Assembly: GCA_035547915.1 (NCBI GenBank)
Contig: DASZTS010000095.1
Coordinates: 186,001-250,000 of the forward strand
Length of the DNA stretch: 64,000 nucleotides
Source: DASSFG01 sp035547915
Lineage (GTDB): Bacteria; Planctomycetota; Planctomycetia; Pirellulales; JAICIG01
Direction of reading: 5' to 3'
The position numbers and the translations under genes are program-made. Shown piece by piece: positions 28,318 to 37,160 of the stretch (the first letter of the stretch is position 1; each line of letters opens with the position of its first letter). The notes below the pieces were generated by a model, which saw only the letters and a program-made list of their open reading frames with translations, was not told where the DNA came from and searched no databases.

Positions 28318-30580
28318 GTTTTGCTGGCTGGTCGGCCAACTTCTGCTTGACGCGAGCAATCTTATCGGCGTCGCCTTCTTTTTCAAACGCCGCCTGCGCC
28401 TTGTGCCAGGCCTCGGCGGCGGCCTCCGCCTGACCCGCGGCCGCGCAGGCATCGCCCAGGTGTTCCAACATCACGCCGTCGGGCTCGTCGCCGGCGGTGG
28501 CCTTCTTCAACTCGGCCACGGCCTCGTCGTAGCGACCCAGCCGGTAGAAGGCCCACCCCAGGCTGTCGCGGTAGGCGGCGTTCTCGGGCTCGGCCGACAC
28601 GGCCCGCTCGATCATCGCGAGCGCCCGCTGGAGGTGCTTCGAGTCGTCGGCCCAGAGATAGCCCAGATCGTTCTGCGCACCGATGTCCTCGGGGAATTCA
28701 TCGAGGATCTGCGCCAGATACTCTTCGGCGGCGGCCGTGTCGTGCCGGAGCACGGCGATGTTCGACAGGATCATCCGGGCGCGGTGCACCTCTTGGCGGC
28801 CCAGGTCGGATTGATCGGCGTCGTCGAAGCGGCGGATCAGGTCTTCGCCGGCCTCCACCGCCTCGTCGTAGCGTTTGGCGAAGGAGAGCAACTGGGCCAA
28901 CCACCCCGCGACCTGCGGCGCCCGCGGAGCGAGGCTGGCCGCGTGTCTCGCGGCGTCGATGGCCTCCTCGAATTTGTCGGCGGCGGCCAGTGCCCTGGAG
29001 AGCATGAAGTGGAACGTCGCGTCGCCCGTGGCCACGGCCCGTTCGTCGATCGCCCGTTGCAGGATGGCCGCCCCGTCGTCGTAGCGTTTGGCGGCGAACA
29101 GGCCGGCCGCCCAGGTGCGGTAGAGATCCTTCGCGCTCTCTTGGTTTACCTTCAAGGCCAACTCGAAGAAGTGGGCGGCGTCGTCGAACCGCTCCGCCTC
29201 CAAGCACAACAGGGCTACCGCCAACCGCGGACCGAAGCCGAGGCTATCGGGGTCGGCTTTGTGTCTTTCGCGGGCTGTCGTGACCATCGCGGCCGTCAGC
29301 TCGGTATCGGCGACGATGGCCTTGAGCTCGCCACCCAGGGCATCGAGCTCGTGTGTCTTGCCCGCGATCTCGCCCAGCAGATCGACGAGCTCCGTGCCAC
29401 GCTTCGATTGCCGCAGCACCGCGGCCAGACCCTGATATGCGGCCGCCGACGGGGTCTTCTTCAATGCCGCCCGATAAAGGGGCTCGGCCTGGGCAGGTTG
29501 TTCGGCGGCGCGGTATTGTTCCGCCAGAAACAGAGCGAGGATTTGGTTTTCGCCTTCGGGCTCTCCCTTGGCGAGCTTCTCGAGCGTGGCCACGACCTCG
29601 CCGCCGCGGCCGAGATCGCCCAGCAGTTTGACGAGGAGCTGGTACGGCACCAGGCCTTCGCTCATCGCCTTGGCATCGAAGTATTTTTGCAGCAGGGCGA
29701 GCGCCTTGGCCGGCTCCTTCTTGGCGTCTTCGACGCGGGCCAGGCGGAAGGCATGGACCGCGGCATCGGGTGTCACCTTGTTGGCTTTGTCGAGCGCCGC
29801 GACGGCCTCGTCGAACCGTTCGGCCGATAGGAACGCTTCGGCGAACAGCAGGTAGAGCTGCGCCAAGCTCGTCGCGCCTTCCTTCCCCGCGAGCAGGCCC
29901 TTGTAGACTCGTTCATCCAGCCCGTATTGTTCGGGATGTTCCAATGCCTTGATCACTTCGGCGAAGGCGTCGGACGCTTCGGCGTAGTTGCGGTTCAGAT
30001 AGGCCATCCGGCCGACGTCGAGCGACAAGATCACGTATGCGGTGGAACGGTGCTCGGGTTGCAGGGCCCGCGCGGCGCGATAGAAGTCGAGCGCTTCGGC
30101 ATATTGCTCGTTCTGCGCGAAGTGGCCGGCCAGTTCCCACAACACGCCGGCTTCGTCGATCCCCAGGTCGCCCTTCGCGGCATAACGCAAGGCCTCGTTC
30201 CAGCGCGAGAGGCGGATCGCCGTCACCACGGCTTGGCGCCGGGCGGTCTGCGAGGAAGGGTCGAAACGGACGGCTCGCTCATAACGCCGCAGCGCTTCGA
30301 GCATGTGGTCTTCTTGCTCGGCGATACGGCCGGCGGCGAACAGGCTCAGCGCCTCGATCCGGTCGTCGTCTTCCTCGCTGCGCGGCCGCGCGGGAACGAA
30401 CGGTTCGGCCGCGTCCTCCACGTCCAACCGGGCTACCTCGCCGCGCTGTTCGCCGCGCGCCGGCGTGTCGGTGGCCGGCGCTGGAGGGGTGGGCGCCGCG
30501 GGGCCCTTGCCGGGGCCGGCCAAGACCGTCGCCGACTTCAACGTGAACAGGCCGATCAATAGCACGAAGACGATGCGCAC
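28301..30580 (-). CDS. Large secreted TPR protein
   Basis: 759 residues from a GTG at 30580. This start has AGGAG seven bases upstream and gives a clean signal peptide (MRIVFVLLIGLFTLKSATVLAG); an ATG at 30673 would add about 30 residues of non-signal sequence. After a Pro/Ala-rich linker (25-50) at least ten TPR-like repeats follow, for example HMLEALRRYERAVRFDPSS, YAEALDFYRAARALQPEH and YRDSLGWAFYRLGRYDEAVA near the end. The C-terminal block resembles the TPR tails of planctomycete and proteobacterial outer-membrane assembly scaffolds. The partner is unknown. Confidence 0.8.
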   Translation of the reverse strand: MRIVFVLLIGLFTLKSATVLAGPGKGPAAPTPPAPATDTPARGEQRGEVARLDVEDAAEPFVPARPRSEEDDDRIEALSLFAAGRIAEQEDHMLEALRRYERAVRFDPSSQTARRQAVVTAIRLSRWNEALRYAAKGDLGIDEAGVLWELAGHFAQNEQYAEALDFYRAARALQPEHRSTAYVILSLDVGRMAYLNRNYAEASDAFAEVIKALEHPEQYGLDERVYKGLLAGKEGATSLAQLYLLFAEAFLSAERFDEAVAALDKANKVTPDAAVHAFRLARVEDAKKEPAKALALLQKYFDAKAMSEGLVPYQLLVKLLGDLGRGGEVVATLEKLAKGEPEGENQILALFLAEQYRAAEQPAQAEPLYRAALKKTPSAAAYQGLAAVLRQSKRGTELVDLLGEIAGKTHELDALGGELKAIVADTELTAAMVTTARERHKADPDSLGFGPRLAVALLCLEAERFDDAAHFFELALKVNQESAKDLYRTWAAGLFAAKRYDDGAAILQRAIDERAVATGDATFHFMLSRALAAADKFEEAIDAARHAASLAPRAPQVAGWLAQLLSFAKRYDEAVEAGEDLIRRFDDADQSDLGRQEVHRARMILSNIAVLRHDTAAAEEYLAQILDEFPEDIGAQNDLGYLWADDSKHLQRALAMIERAVSAEPENAAYRDSLGWAFYRLGRYDEAVAELKKATAGDEPDGVMLEHLGDACAAAGQAEAAAEAWHKAQAAFEKEGDADKIARVKQKLADQPAKPAAGN

Positions 30581-31221
30581 GGACACTCTCCTGACCGGTC
30601 TTGCGATTTTGCCCTGCCCCTTGCACCCGTCGCCGCGCCGCTCCCCGACCACCTCCGCGGCTTCCCAAACCATTGGTGCGCTAAGAGCTTAAGGCCGGAC
30701 TGCCGCGATCGAATCGGTGCCTGAGACGGACACGGTTCAACCCTCCAATTTTACCAGATCCGCAAGATGCTTCCCAGGCCGATACACCCCGACGGTGGCC
30801 CATTCACAGACGGTATCCGGCCGTCGCGCCTTAGTCTACGGTTGTGTTTTCACTCTGTCAAACAATTTGTTACCACTACGTGTGATGGCATCGGTTTTGG
30901 CGGGCGACGCCCGAGGTTGCGGGCGAAGTCGTTGCGCGCCGGCGGACTGCACCGACGGCCAGACGGTTTCCGTCCAAGCTGAAGTCGGTTTTCGAGGCAA
31001 CGACGTGGCTGGCCACACTCCGGGCGATCGGCAAGACGCTTGGCGGTCCTGCCGAGACGATCACCATTTCGACGTTCGCCTCGCTCGTTGCCGTGGCGGC
31101 TTGCTTCCGGCGCCCGGCCTCGAGTCACCCTCCCGCGCGGCGGCGGGCCTCGGAAGTGGGCGGGGGCACGCTTGGTCGGTTGCGCGGAAACGCTCCTGGT
31201 CTACCAACGGTATGGCCCCTC
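30581..31221. other. Gene-free stretch upstream of the GCGC island
   Basis: About 640 bases without a gene I can defend. Open frames on both strands exist but lack recognisable start signals, domains or sensible composition. One short plus-strand stretch around 30990-31090 (TTWLATLRAIGKTLGGPAE in one frame) has protein-like composition and could be a gene relic. The only other notable point is that the region leads directly into the GCGC-rich island. Confidence 0.4.
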
Positions 31222-31990
31222 TCCCCTGGGTTACTCGTAAGTGACGTTTCTCCTCGCCGCGCGCAGCGCGCGCAGAGAGTATGTATTCTTACATCTACCA
31301 TCTACCATCTTCTCTTCTCTTCTCTTCTCTTCTCTAGTCGCGTTCGCGCGCACTGCGCGCGCCGTTTTCGCGCGATCGCAAGTGCTTTCCGTTTGGCGGT
31401 TTGCGTGTTTCAGCGCGCGCACTTTGCTGCGCGCGCAGGAGCGCGCGCGCGGCGCGCACACCAGCGCGCGCATCGCGCGCAAACGAGCGCGCGCGCTGCG
31501 CGCAAACCAGCGCGCGCGCTGCGCGCCACGGCGCGCGCGCCGTCTTCCGCGCGCCATGCGCCTCCTCGCAAGTACGTTGTATTCTGCGGTTTGCGCGTTT
31601 CGCTGCGCGCGCATAGGATACGCGCGCGCTGTGCGCACAACCAGCGCGCGCGCACGGCGCGCGCTGCGCACGGACCCGCGCGCACCGTGCGCGCGCGCCG
31701 CGCGCAGAGCAGCGCGCGCCGCGCGCGGCAAAAAAATCTGTCGAGCCGTCGCGTCACGCCGGTCGCTGTGCTGTTCGACGGCCACGCGCGCCCTCATAAG
31801 TGCTTCCGGTTAGACGGTTTCATGCATCCCGCTGGTCGCCCGTAACTCGCATGCCACAGAACGTGCCGCGGCCGCGCGCAGCGCGCGCAACCTCGGCGCG
31901 CGCGCGAAAATCCCCCTCTGCGCGCGCAAAAGCGCCTCGGCGCGCGCGCCGCGGACCCTCAGCGCGCGCGCAAAATCCCCTAGCGGAAGG
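31222..31990. repeat. GCGC-saturated low-complexity island
   Basis: About 770 bases dominated by GCGC and GCGCGC runs, many palindromic (for example GCGCGCGCTGCGCGC repeated near 31490-31530). The runs are separated by anchor sequences that themselves recur: TCGCAAGTGCTTTCCG with GGCGGTTTGCG near 31376, TCGCAAGTACGTTG with GCGGTTTGCGCG near 31566, and a weaker CATAAGTGCTTCCGG near 31793; a partial TCGTAAGTGACG is at 31224. A TTCTC microsatellite lies at about 31309-31335. All open frames here encode only Ala/Arg runs and are not credible genes. Confidence 0.8.
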
Positions 31991-32156
31991 GCTGCCGGCG
32001 GGGGGGCAGACATGAAGCTTCGGGGCCGGACATGCGGCCCCGCTCGGTGGCGAAGGGTGTCACTACCGGCGATGCGGCAGTGAGACATCGGCGTGTTTGA
32101 AGAATCCGGGGTGGTCGCCCCGCGACCAGGGGCGGGCAGAATCTAGGGGTGGTTCG

Positions 32157-32555
32157 TCATCGCTGTATCTCAGGCCCGCGGAACCAGCGCGTGCCGTCTG
32201 GCATGGTCATCGATTCTATGAATAGTCTGTTCCGAAGCGCGTTCGCAGGGCGCGGAGACCGCAGCCAATCGAGCCTCCTGATCGTGCCCGTGCCGTCGCA
32301 GGCGGGACAGAATTCTTTGAGGATATGGCCGGGCGAGCCGGTGTAGGCCGATCGTGAATCGAACTCCATCGGCTGCCAGGTGAAGGCATCCGAGAAGTAC
32401 GGGCAAGCGTCCCCGAGCCGGCATCGGCCCGCGTCGTCGACGTTCCCGCCGTGACAGATCGGGCACTCGATCCGCCAAGCGAGCCAGCCGAAAGCGCCGC
32501 AGACGACCAGCATGGCCACCAGCAACGCGCGGAGGGTGAACTTCGGGCGGGGCAT
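32157..32555 (-). CDS. Membrane-anchored protein with CxxC knuckles and FTLRALL head
   Basis: 132 residues starting MPRPKFTLRALLVAMLVVCGA, the planctomycete head plus one helix. The outer part has CPICHGG, CRLGDACP and CPACDGTGT. The first and last are DnaJ-type CxxCxGxG-like knuckles, suggesting a small zinc-binding rubredoxin- or DnaJ-like fold. Third gene of a minus-strand operon: it starts 4 bases after the stop of the gene at 32560-32958. Part of its 3' region recurs in permuted order at 32840-32945. Function unknown. Confidence 0.65.
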   Translation of the reverse strand: MPRPKFTLRALLVAMLVVCGAFGWLAWRIECPICHGGNVDDAGRCRLGDACPYFSDAFTWQPMEFDSRSAYTGSPGHILKEFCPACDGTGTIRRLDWLRSPRPANALRNRLFIESMTMPDGTRWFRGPEIQR

Positions 32556-32559
32556 AGGG

Positions 32560-32958
32560 TTACTTGGGGATCGATGTGCCTATAGCGATGACAGACGCGA
32601 ACGCAAGCCCGAGGCCGCTTAAGCAGCCAGGCGCGCGCGTCTGCGGATTGGCCTGTATTGCCAACCAGAGCATCCAAATGATGAGCCCTGTCCAGTAGGC
32701 ATACCACTGTATTTCCACTTCGATGGGGCAGGACCAGGCCACGTTGCCTACCCCGACGTTGATTGCCACTCGGCCGGCGAATCCGCCAGCGAAAAACGCC
32801 AAACTGATGAGCCACAGCCGGGGCGCAGTCGGGACAGAGTTCGCAGGCGGGACAGAGTTCTTTGAGGATATGGATTCGTTCCGAAGCGCGTTCGCGGGGC
32901 GCGGAGGCCCCAGCCAAATCGAGCCTCCTGATCGTGCCCGTGTCGTCCGTCGGGTCAT
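32560..32958 (-). CDS. Small membrane protein with 5' end built from duplicated sequence
   Basis: 132 residues. The ATG at 32958 overlaps the upstream stop (TGATG), which indicates translational coupling. Residues about 50-130 contain three hydrophobic segments (LWLISLAFFAGGFAGRVAI, WYAYWTGLIIWMLWLAIQA, LSGLGLAFASVIAIG). The first 45 residues are polar and derive from DNA that matches the 3' part of the next gene, but in a different frame, so the N-terminus is probably not ancestral. Either a recent fusion gave this gene its start or the true start is lost. Function unknown. Confidence 0.45.
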   Translation of the reverse strand: MTRRTTRARSGGSIWLGPPRPANALRNESISSKNSVPPANSVPTAPRLWLISLAFFAGGFAGRVAINVGVGNVAWSCPIEVEIQWYAYWTGLIIWMLWLAIQANPQTRAPGCLSGLGLAFASVIAIGTSIPK

Positions 32959-33479
32959 CACTCAGCGTCCCGTAAGCTCGTCAGCAGCCGATCGATATCC
33001 TGGAGAAACGAATCGACGTGGGGTGGATCGACCAGTGAAGTCTTGAACGCGAATCGTAGGCAATGGGCGGTCGGATCGTCCACCAGCAACCGGTCTCCGA
33101 TCCCGCGCTCCGGCCACGGCCACGACTTCCCGCCGCAACTCGATGCGAGCACCTCGGCGATGGTGCCCGTCTTGATCTTGCGCCGGTGCTCATAGATCGT
33201 CAGTTCGAGGCCGGTCAGCGACAGCGTCGGCCGTGCGGAACGGCCCTGGCGAAGGTCGTTCAACTGCCGGTAAAAGTCGGCGAGCACGTCGGGCGAATAG
33301 ACGTCACAATGATGCCTTTCGAGACGAACCTCCGCCGCAAGCGAAATCGACACGTCAAACCCGATGTTCTGCCGCGGAATGATCCGATCGGCCACGAAAA
33401 CAAGGGCGGTATCGGGCGCCAGGCCGCGGAGCGTGAGCGTCTGCCGGGGTATCTGTCGCCAGTCGCCGCTGCCTGTCAT
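32958..33479 (-). CDS. Hypothetical protein, 173 aa
   Basis: Soluble protein without signal or membrane helix. It shows alternating beta/alpha segments (QTLTLRGLAPDTALVFVADR, FDVSISLAAEVRLERH, LSLTGLELTIYEHRRKIKTG) and a C-terminal helix (VDSFLQDIDRLLTSL). Charge and codon use look like a real gene. First gene of a tight three-gene operon ending at 32157. I do not recognise the family; the fold might resemble small regulatory immunity-type proteins, but that is a guess. Confidence 0.6.
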   Translation of the reverse strand: MTGSGDWRQIPRQTLTLRGLAPDTALVFVADRIIPRQNIGFDVSISLAAEVRLERHHCDVYSPDVLADFYRQLNDLRQGRSARPTLSLTGLELTIYEHRRKIKTGTIAEVLASSCGGKSWPWPERGIGDRLLVDDPTAHCLRFAFKTSLVDPPHVDSFLQDIDRLLTSLRDAE

Positions 33480-33523
33480 CTTCCCTGGGTTCTCCCCATG
33501 CCCGCCAGCATACCACGGCGGGT

Positions 33524-34075
33524 TTACCGTCTCGGCTCATACCGCATCGCCACCGCCCCCGAGCCGAGCTCCAGCCGGCTCACGGGCTTCAGGTCCACAT
33601 GCTTCGATAGTCCGGCGAACAACGTCGGCCCGTGGCCGGCCAGCCTGGGATGTACCACGAACTCGTACTCATCGATCAATCCCAGCTCCGCCAACGCCAG
33701 CGCGAGTTTCACCCCTCCCACGAGCAGCCCCTCACCCGATTCCCGCTTGAGCCGCTGAACGGCCTCCTCCGGGTCGCCGCGGACGAGCTCCGCGTTCCAA
33801 TCGACCCGCTCCAGGCTGCTCGACACGACGTATTTCCTCGCCGCGTCGATCGCGCGGGCGAAGGGTTCCATCCAAGCGGGCCTCGGCACCGCGTGCGCCG
33901 GCGGCCGGAACGCCGCTTCCATCATCTCATAGGTCACCCGGCCGAAGAGGAGGGCATCGGCCCGGTTGAGGTTCTCGATCGCGTGGCGATGCAACTCCTC
34001 GTCCGCCGGAATCGCACGATGATCGCAGCACCCATCCAACGTGACGTTGATCGAATACCGCAGGGGTCGTGTCAT
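33524..34075 (-). CDS. Dihydrofolate reductase/RibD C-terminal family protein
   Basis: 183 residues covering a single RibD-C/DHFR-like domain: RPLRYSINVTLDGCCDH at the start, ADALLFGRVTYEMMEAAF for the NADPH-contact region, KYVVSSSLERVDWNAELV, and a GLLVGGVKLALALAELGLIDEYEF block near the end. Stand-alone members (YwjB/YyaP type) are presumed NADPH-dependent reductases of unknown substrate, and they are often acquired horizontally. It lies 44 bases upstream of the three-gene operon at 33479-32157 and may be co-transcribed. Confidence 0.85.
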   Translation of the reverse strand: MTRPLRYSINVTLDGCCDHRAIPADEELHRHAIENLNRADALLFGRVTYEMMEAAFRPPAHAVPRPAWMEPFARAIDAARKYVVSSSLERVDWNAELVRGDPEEAVQRLKRESGEGLLVGGVKLALALAELGLIDEYEFVVHPRLAGHGPTLFAGLSKHVDLKPVSRLELGSGAVAMRYEPRR

Positions 34076-34147
34076 GCGAGTATCAGAGCAAGTTAGGTTC
34101 GACCGCGCCGGGGTGACTGCTCAAAGAACCAGAGCCCATAAAGCGAA

Positions 34148-34247
34148 GCGCGGCTGACAAAACCCGGAAGTCGGAGCGCCGCGGGCAAAAACTCGGCCGT
34201 GAAACGCCGATTTTTCGGAAGCTCGACCCGGTTTCGTCGGTCGCTCT
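34148..34247 (+). repeat. R100 element, copy at the 3' end of the LRR gene
   Basis: Runs from GCGCGGCTGACAAAACCCGG to GTTTCGTCGGTCGCTCT, with the central stem CTCGGCCGTGAAACGCCGA. Its right end supplies the stop codon (TAG on the minus strand) of the LRR gene at 34246. Left-end AGAGC is altered to GAAGCG. Confidence 0.8.
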
Positions 34248-36087
34248 AACGTCCATGAATCCATTTCTGCGCGAACGGACGCACATCGTCTTCCCAAGGA
34301 ATCTCCAAAGTGCTGAGTTTTTCAAAGTTGTCATAATCGGCGTCGATGACCATGTCAGGACGGGCCTGCCGCAACTTCTCCAACGCGCGACGCTGGTCGT
34401 CGGCCTCGATGGCCCACACAGCCAGTCGGCCGGCGTTGTCGAGTGGCAGCCAGAGCCCGGTCCCGCTTTCGTCCGCGTTCGCGATGTGGACCGTCCGAAG
34501 TCGCTCGAGGCGGGCCAGCGCCTCGAATCCCTCTGCGGTCGCCATGTCCACGCCGATCGCGAGCTCTTCCAGCGATGTCAGCGGAGCCAGTTTCGCCAAA
34601 CCGGCGCCGGTGACCAGGGTCATACTCAAGTTGAGCGTCCTTAGACGCTCGAAGCCGGACAGCCGATCGAGATCGTCGTCACCCACCCACGAGCCGTGCA
34701 AATCGAGCTGTTCGAGACCTGGCAGGACGGGAAGATGCGCCAGCACCTCAGTCTCCGTATCCGGTTCGTCGAGAACCGCGAAGAGCAACGTTCCAGCCGG
34801 GTTAATATCGAGCGCGAGCGTTTTCAGGTTTACGAGTGGTGCAAGACGGGCGAGATCGCCGGCGCTACACGGCCATAGACTCAGGCGGAGTCGCTCGAGG
34901 GCGGTTAGTTTGCCGATGGCCGCCAGGTAATGGTGTGCGGCATTGCGGGTACTTTGCCGGTGATCGTCGAGCGTCTCCGTGCCATACGCGCCCCGACAAT
35001 CCAGGTTCAGGATTCGTAAGTGCCGCATCTCGCTGAGGATGGCAGCCATGTCGGGGGTGAATTCGCGCGGATAAACGTGGGGCGTTGTATCAGGCTGGAT
35101 GTCGAGCAATCGCAGACTGGGCAAGTGGGCCAACTGCTTGAAAACCTGCCGGTTTTGCTCGGCGTCATTATTCTCATACAGCGCTGCGAAACGAACACCG
35201 ACGATATGCCGGCAAAAGCGGTCTGCCCCGACAACGCTGAGCCATTTGGGCGCGCCGCGTTCGACGTAAACGTCTCTCTGCTCGATTCCCAACCAATCGT
35301 TCCGGGACCCCTCGTCATAGATGCCAAGCGACTCGACGAACGCTTCTTGCCGGTTGGCCCGATCGCGGGCGACGGCAAACCACGCGCAGGGTGCCGCGAC
35401 CACAGCCACGCCGACAAGCATGGCGCGCAGACTCCAACGCAAGCGCCGCCGGTAGTGCCGCATCAGCCGTTCCCATGCGAAGGCGGTCGCGGCCAGCATC
35501 AGCAACCAGAGAACGAGGTTGCCCGCCAAAAGGGCTGCCCCGTAATCCCATTCCAAAAAATAGGTGGGAGAGACGACCGGGTAATGGAGTTCGACGTGCC
35601 AATACCAGGCGAAGGGCCAGCCGTAATTAGAATTGTACACCCGTCGTCCCGGCCATTCGGAACTCAGATTCGCCAGCACGGTAAGAACCGAAACGAGGAT
35701 CACCGGCACGACCGTCGTTATCGGTGGACGCCAACGGATCCGCGGTTGATACCTGCGCAGCACCCACTGAGAACCGGCGGCGGCCACGAGCAGAACGATC
35801 CATACCGCCGCATCCGCCAGCAGGTGCGACGCACTATACCGTGACACCGGCCAATGGGAGGTCGTGGGCCACTCCGACCCCGGATCTTCGACCCTCGTTC
35901 GCCAGTACCAGCTCAGCGGCCAGCCGTAGGCCAGTTCCGCTGATTTCCCTCTAGCGACCGTTTGATCCAAATACTCGATTGTCATCGGTTGCGACGACGC
36001 CGCGTTGGCCAACACGATGGCTGCCACGACGACCATCATACCCAGTGGTAAGCGACGACAACCGAGTTTTTCGGAACCCTCGCTCAT
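34246..36087 (-). CDS. Polytopic membrane protein with C-terminal leucine-rich repeats
   Basis: 613 residues. The N-terminal half has four hydrophobic helices (MMVVVAAIVLANAA, DAAVWIVLLVAAAGSQWVL, TTVVPVILVSVLTVLANL, GNLVLWLLMLAATAFAWE), then a planctomycete-type head embedded inside (LRWSLRAMLVGVAVVAAP). From about residue 315 onward LRRs follow: LPSLRLLDIQP, LTALERLRLSLWP, LPGLEQLDLHGSWVGDDDL, FERLRTLNLSMTLVTGAGL. It looks like a fusion of a membrane unit and an RFxLRxLL-LRR protein. The LRR part would bind proteins or glycans. The stop codon is the end of an R100 element. Confidence 0.7.
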   Translation of the reverse strand: MSEGSEKLGCRRLPLGMMVVVAAIVLANAASSQPMTIEYLDQTVARGKSAELAYGWPLSWYWRTRVEDPGSEWPTTSHWPVSRYSASHLLADAAVWIVLLVAAAGSQWVLRRYQPRIRWRPPITTVVPVILVSVLTVLANLSSEWPGRRVYNSNYGWPFAWYWHVELHYPVVSPTYFLEWDYGAALLAGNLVLWLLMLAATAFAWERLMRHYRRRLRWSLRAMLVGVAVVAAPCAWFAVARDRANRQEAFVESLGIYDEGSRNDWLGIEQRDVYVERGAPKWLSVVGADRFCRHIVGVRFAALYENNDAEQNRQVFKQLAHLPSLRLLDIQPDTTPHVYPREFTPDMAAILSEMRHLRILNLDCRGAYGTETLDDHRQSTRNAAHHYLAAIGKLTALERLRLSLWPCSAGDLARLAPLVNLKTLALDINPAGTLLFAVLDEPDTETEVLAHLPVLPGLEQLDLHGSWVGDDDLDRLSGFERLRTLNLSMTLVTGAGLAKLAPLTSLEELAIGVDMATAEGFEALARLERLRTVHIANADESGTGLWLPLDNAGRLAVWAIEADDQRRALEKLRQARPDMVIDADYDNFEKLSTLEIPWEDDVRPFAQKWIHGR

Positions 36088-36305
36088 GCTTCCTTCCGGA
36101 TGCTCGAAGCGCCGTGGCGAACGACGCCGGGATCCATTGTAGGGTATCAGACATTAGATTACGCGGCGGCGAGGCCGGGCAAGCAACAGCCCGATCCTGC
36201 GCGCGAAGAAAGCCCACGAGCCAAGGATGGCGGCGGCCGCCTAACGGCCCTTTGGTGGTGGGTGAGGATCAGGTGGTGGGTGATTCGTGTGGTGCCGTGA
36301 GGGGG

Positions 36306-36491
36306 CTATGATTTGGCGGGACTTTCCTGCAACAGGTAGCCGTGTTCCTTGCGTAGCCGCTCAACCAGCGCTGTGCTTTTACTTCTGGCTTCATCGGACT
36401 CCGCGATTAGTTGCAGGCTGTTCTTCGCCGCCGCTTGATAGCGGCAGATCAATTCGCGCAGCTCGAAGCTCAATAGGTCTTCGTTGGTCAT
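36306..36491 (-). CDS. Small helical protein, family A copy 2
   Basis: 61 residues (MTNEDLLSFELRELICRYQ), charged and helical, probably a coiled coil. It is related in its first 20 residues to the product at 17866-18066, and its start codon likewise abuts an 81 bp R81 element. The protein after residue 30 diverges. Function unknown. Confidence 0.45.
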   Translation of the reverse strand: MTNEDLLSFELRELICRYQAAAKNSLQLIAESDEARSKSTALVERLRKEHGYLLQESPAKS

Positions 36492-36572
36492 AAGCCGACT
36501 CCCGCGTGGGGATGGTCAGCTTAGAACGAATGCTTGGCCCCGGAGCAGGGCGGCAAACCTGGGAAGTCGGCC
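36492..36572 (-). repeat. 81 bp inverted-ended element (R81), copy 2
   Basis: Begins AAGCCGACTCCCGCG and ends GGGAAGTCGGCC; it has the same length and inner block (GTGGGGATGGTCAGCTTAGAA) as copy 1 at 18067-18147. Sequence between the shared block and the right end differs more. It touches the start codon of the gene at 36306-36491. Confidence 0.65.
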
Positions 36573-36632
36573 ATCGGTCTAACGAGCATCATAATCCATG
36601 CCCGGCGCATGAAAAAAGGCCGCGCCAAAAAC

Positions 36633-36824
36633 CTAGGCGAGTCGCCCGGTTGTTTGCCGCACGATCTCGGTCGTTGAGCGCAGGTCCGCAACAACGGCCC
36701 TCGCATGTCTGATGATCTCCCGTCGCTCGTTCATCAGGTAGCGGTGGACGCGGATTGCCTCACGAACTTCGCGATGCAGTTCTTCGGCCCGCAATAGCAG
36801 GAAGGGGTCGATCGGCTCATGCAT
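36633..36824 (-). CDS. Small helical protein, 63 aa
   Basis: MHEPIDPFLLLRAEELHREV followed by a continuous charged helix (REAIRVHRYLMNERREIIRH) and a short tail. No signal or membrane segment. It shares size, strand and composition with the family A proteins at 36306 and 17866, though similarity is loose (L-x-x-EL-x-x-x-x-x-x-A). Possibly a member of the same group of small coiled-coil proteins. Function unknown. Confidence 0.4.
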   Translation of the reverse strand: MHEPIDPFLLLRAEELHREVREAIRVHRYLMNERREIIRHARAVVADLRSTTEIVRQTTGRLA

Positions 36825-36949
36825 GGCGTGGTTCCTGAACTAGATCCACTCTAGTCGGGTATCGTCCGCATCCAAGCCCCCAGGCCAATTAGGGGAACCG
36901 TCACACGGGTAGTGGGACGGGATCGAGTCGGGACCGGTAGACTTGCCGG

Positions 36950-37138
36950 TCAGCTCGCGCGCGGCTTCTTGCCCGTGGCCTGCTTCAACTCGCGCAGCGT
37001 TTCTTCTTGAGCGGCGATGGCCTTTTTAACGCTGCCCGCTTGCTCGGCCATCTTCTGCTGCATCGCCTCAATCTCGGTCTGCCGAGTCTTGAGCCGCTCA
37101 ATGCGGGCAATCAGGTCGTCGATTTCTTTCGGGTCCAT
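36950..37138 (-). CDS. Small coiled-coil protein, 62 aa
   Basis: Starts at MDPKEIDDLIARIERLKTRQ and continues as an almost unbroken heptad pattern (TEIEAMQQKMAEQAGSVKKA, then AAQEETLRELKQATG) with a basic end. The ATG at 37138 was chosen because upstream in-frame sequence is not protein-like. The composition suggests a dimeric coiled coil. Not recognised; function unknown. Confidence 0.5.
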   Translation of the reverse strand: MDPKEIDDLIARIERLKTRQTEIEAMQQKMAEQAGSVKKAIAAQEETLRELKQATGKKPRAS

Positions 37139-37160
37139 GTCGCTAGATAAACGGTGATGC

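Noticed and set aside
31231..31797. 188-codon open frame in the GCGC island
   Set aside because: Encodes only Ala/Arg runs created by the repeat; similar frames occur on the other strand as well.
31222..31990. GCGC island as a CRISPR array
   Set aside because: Anchors are few, unequal in spacing and variable; there are no unique spacers or cas genes.
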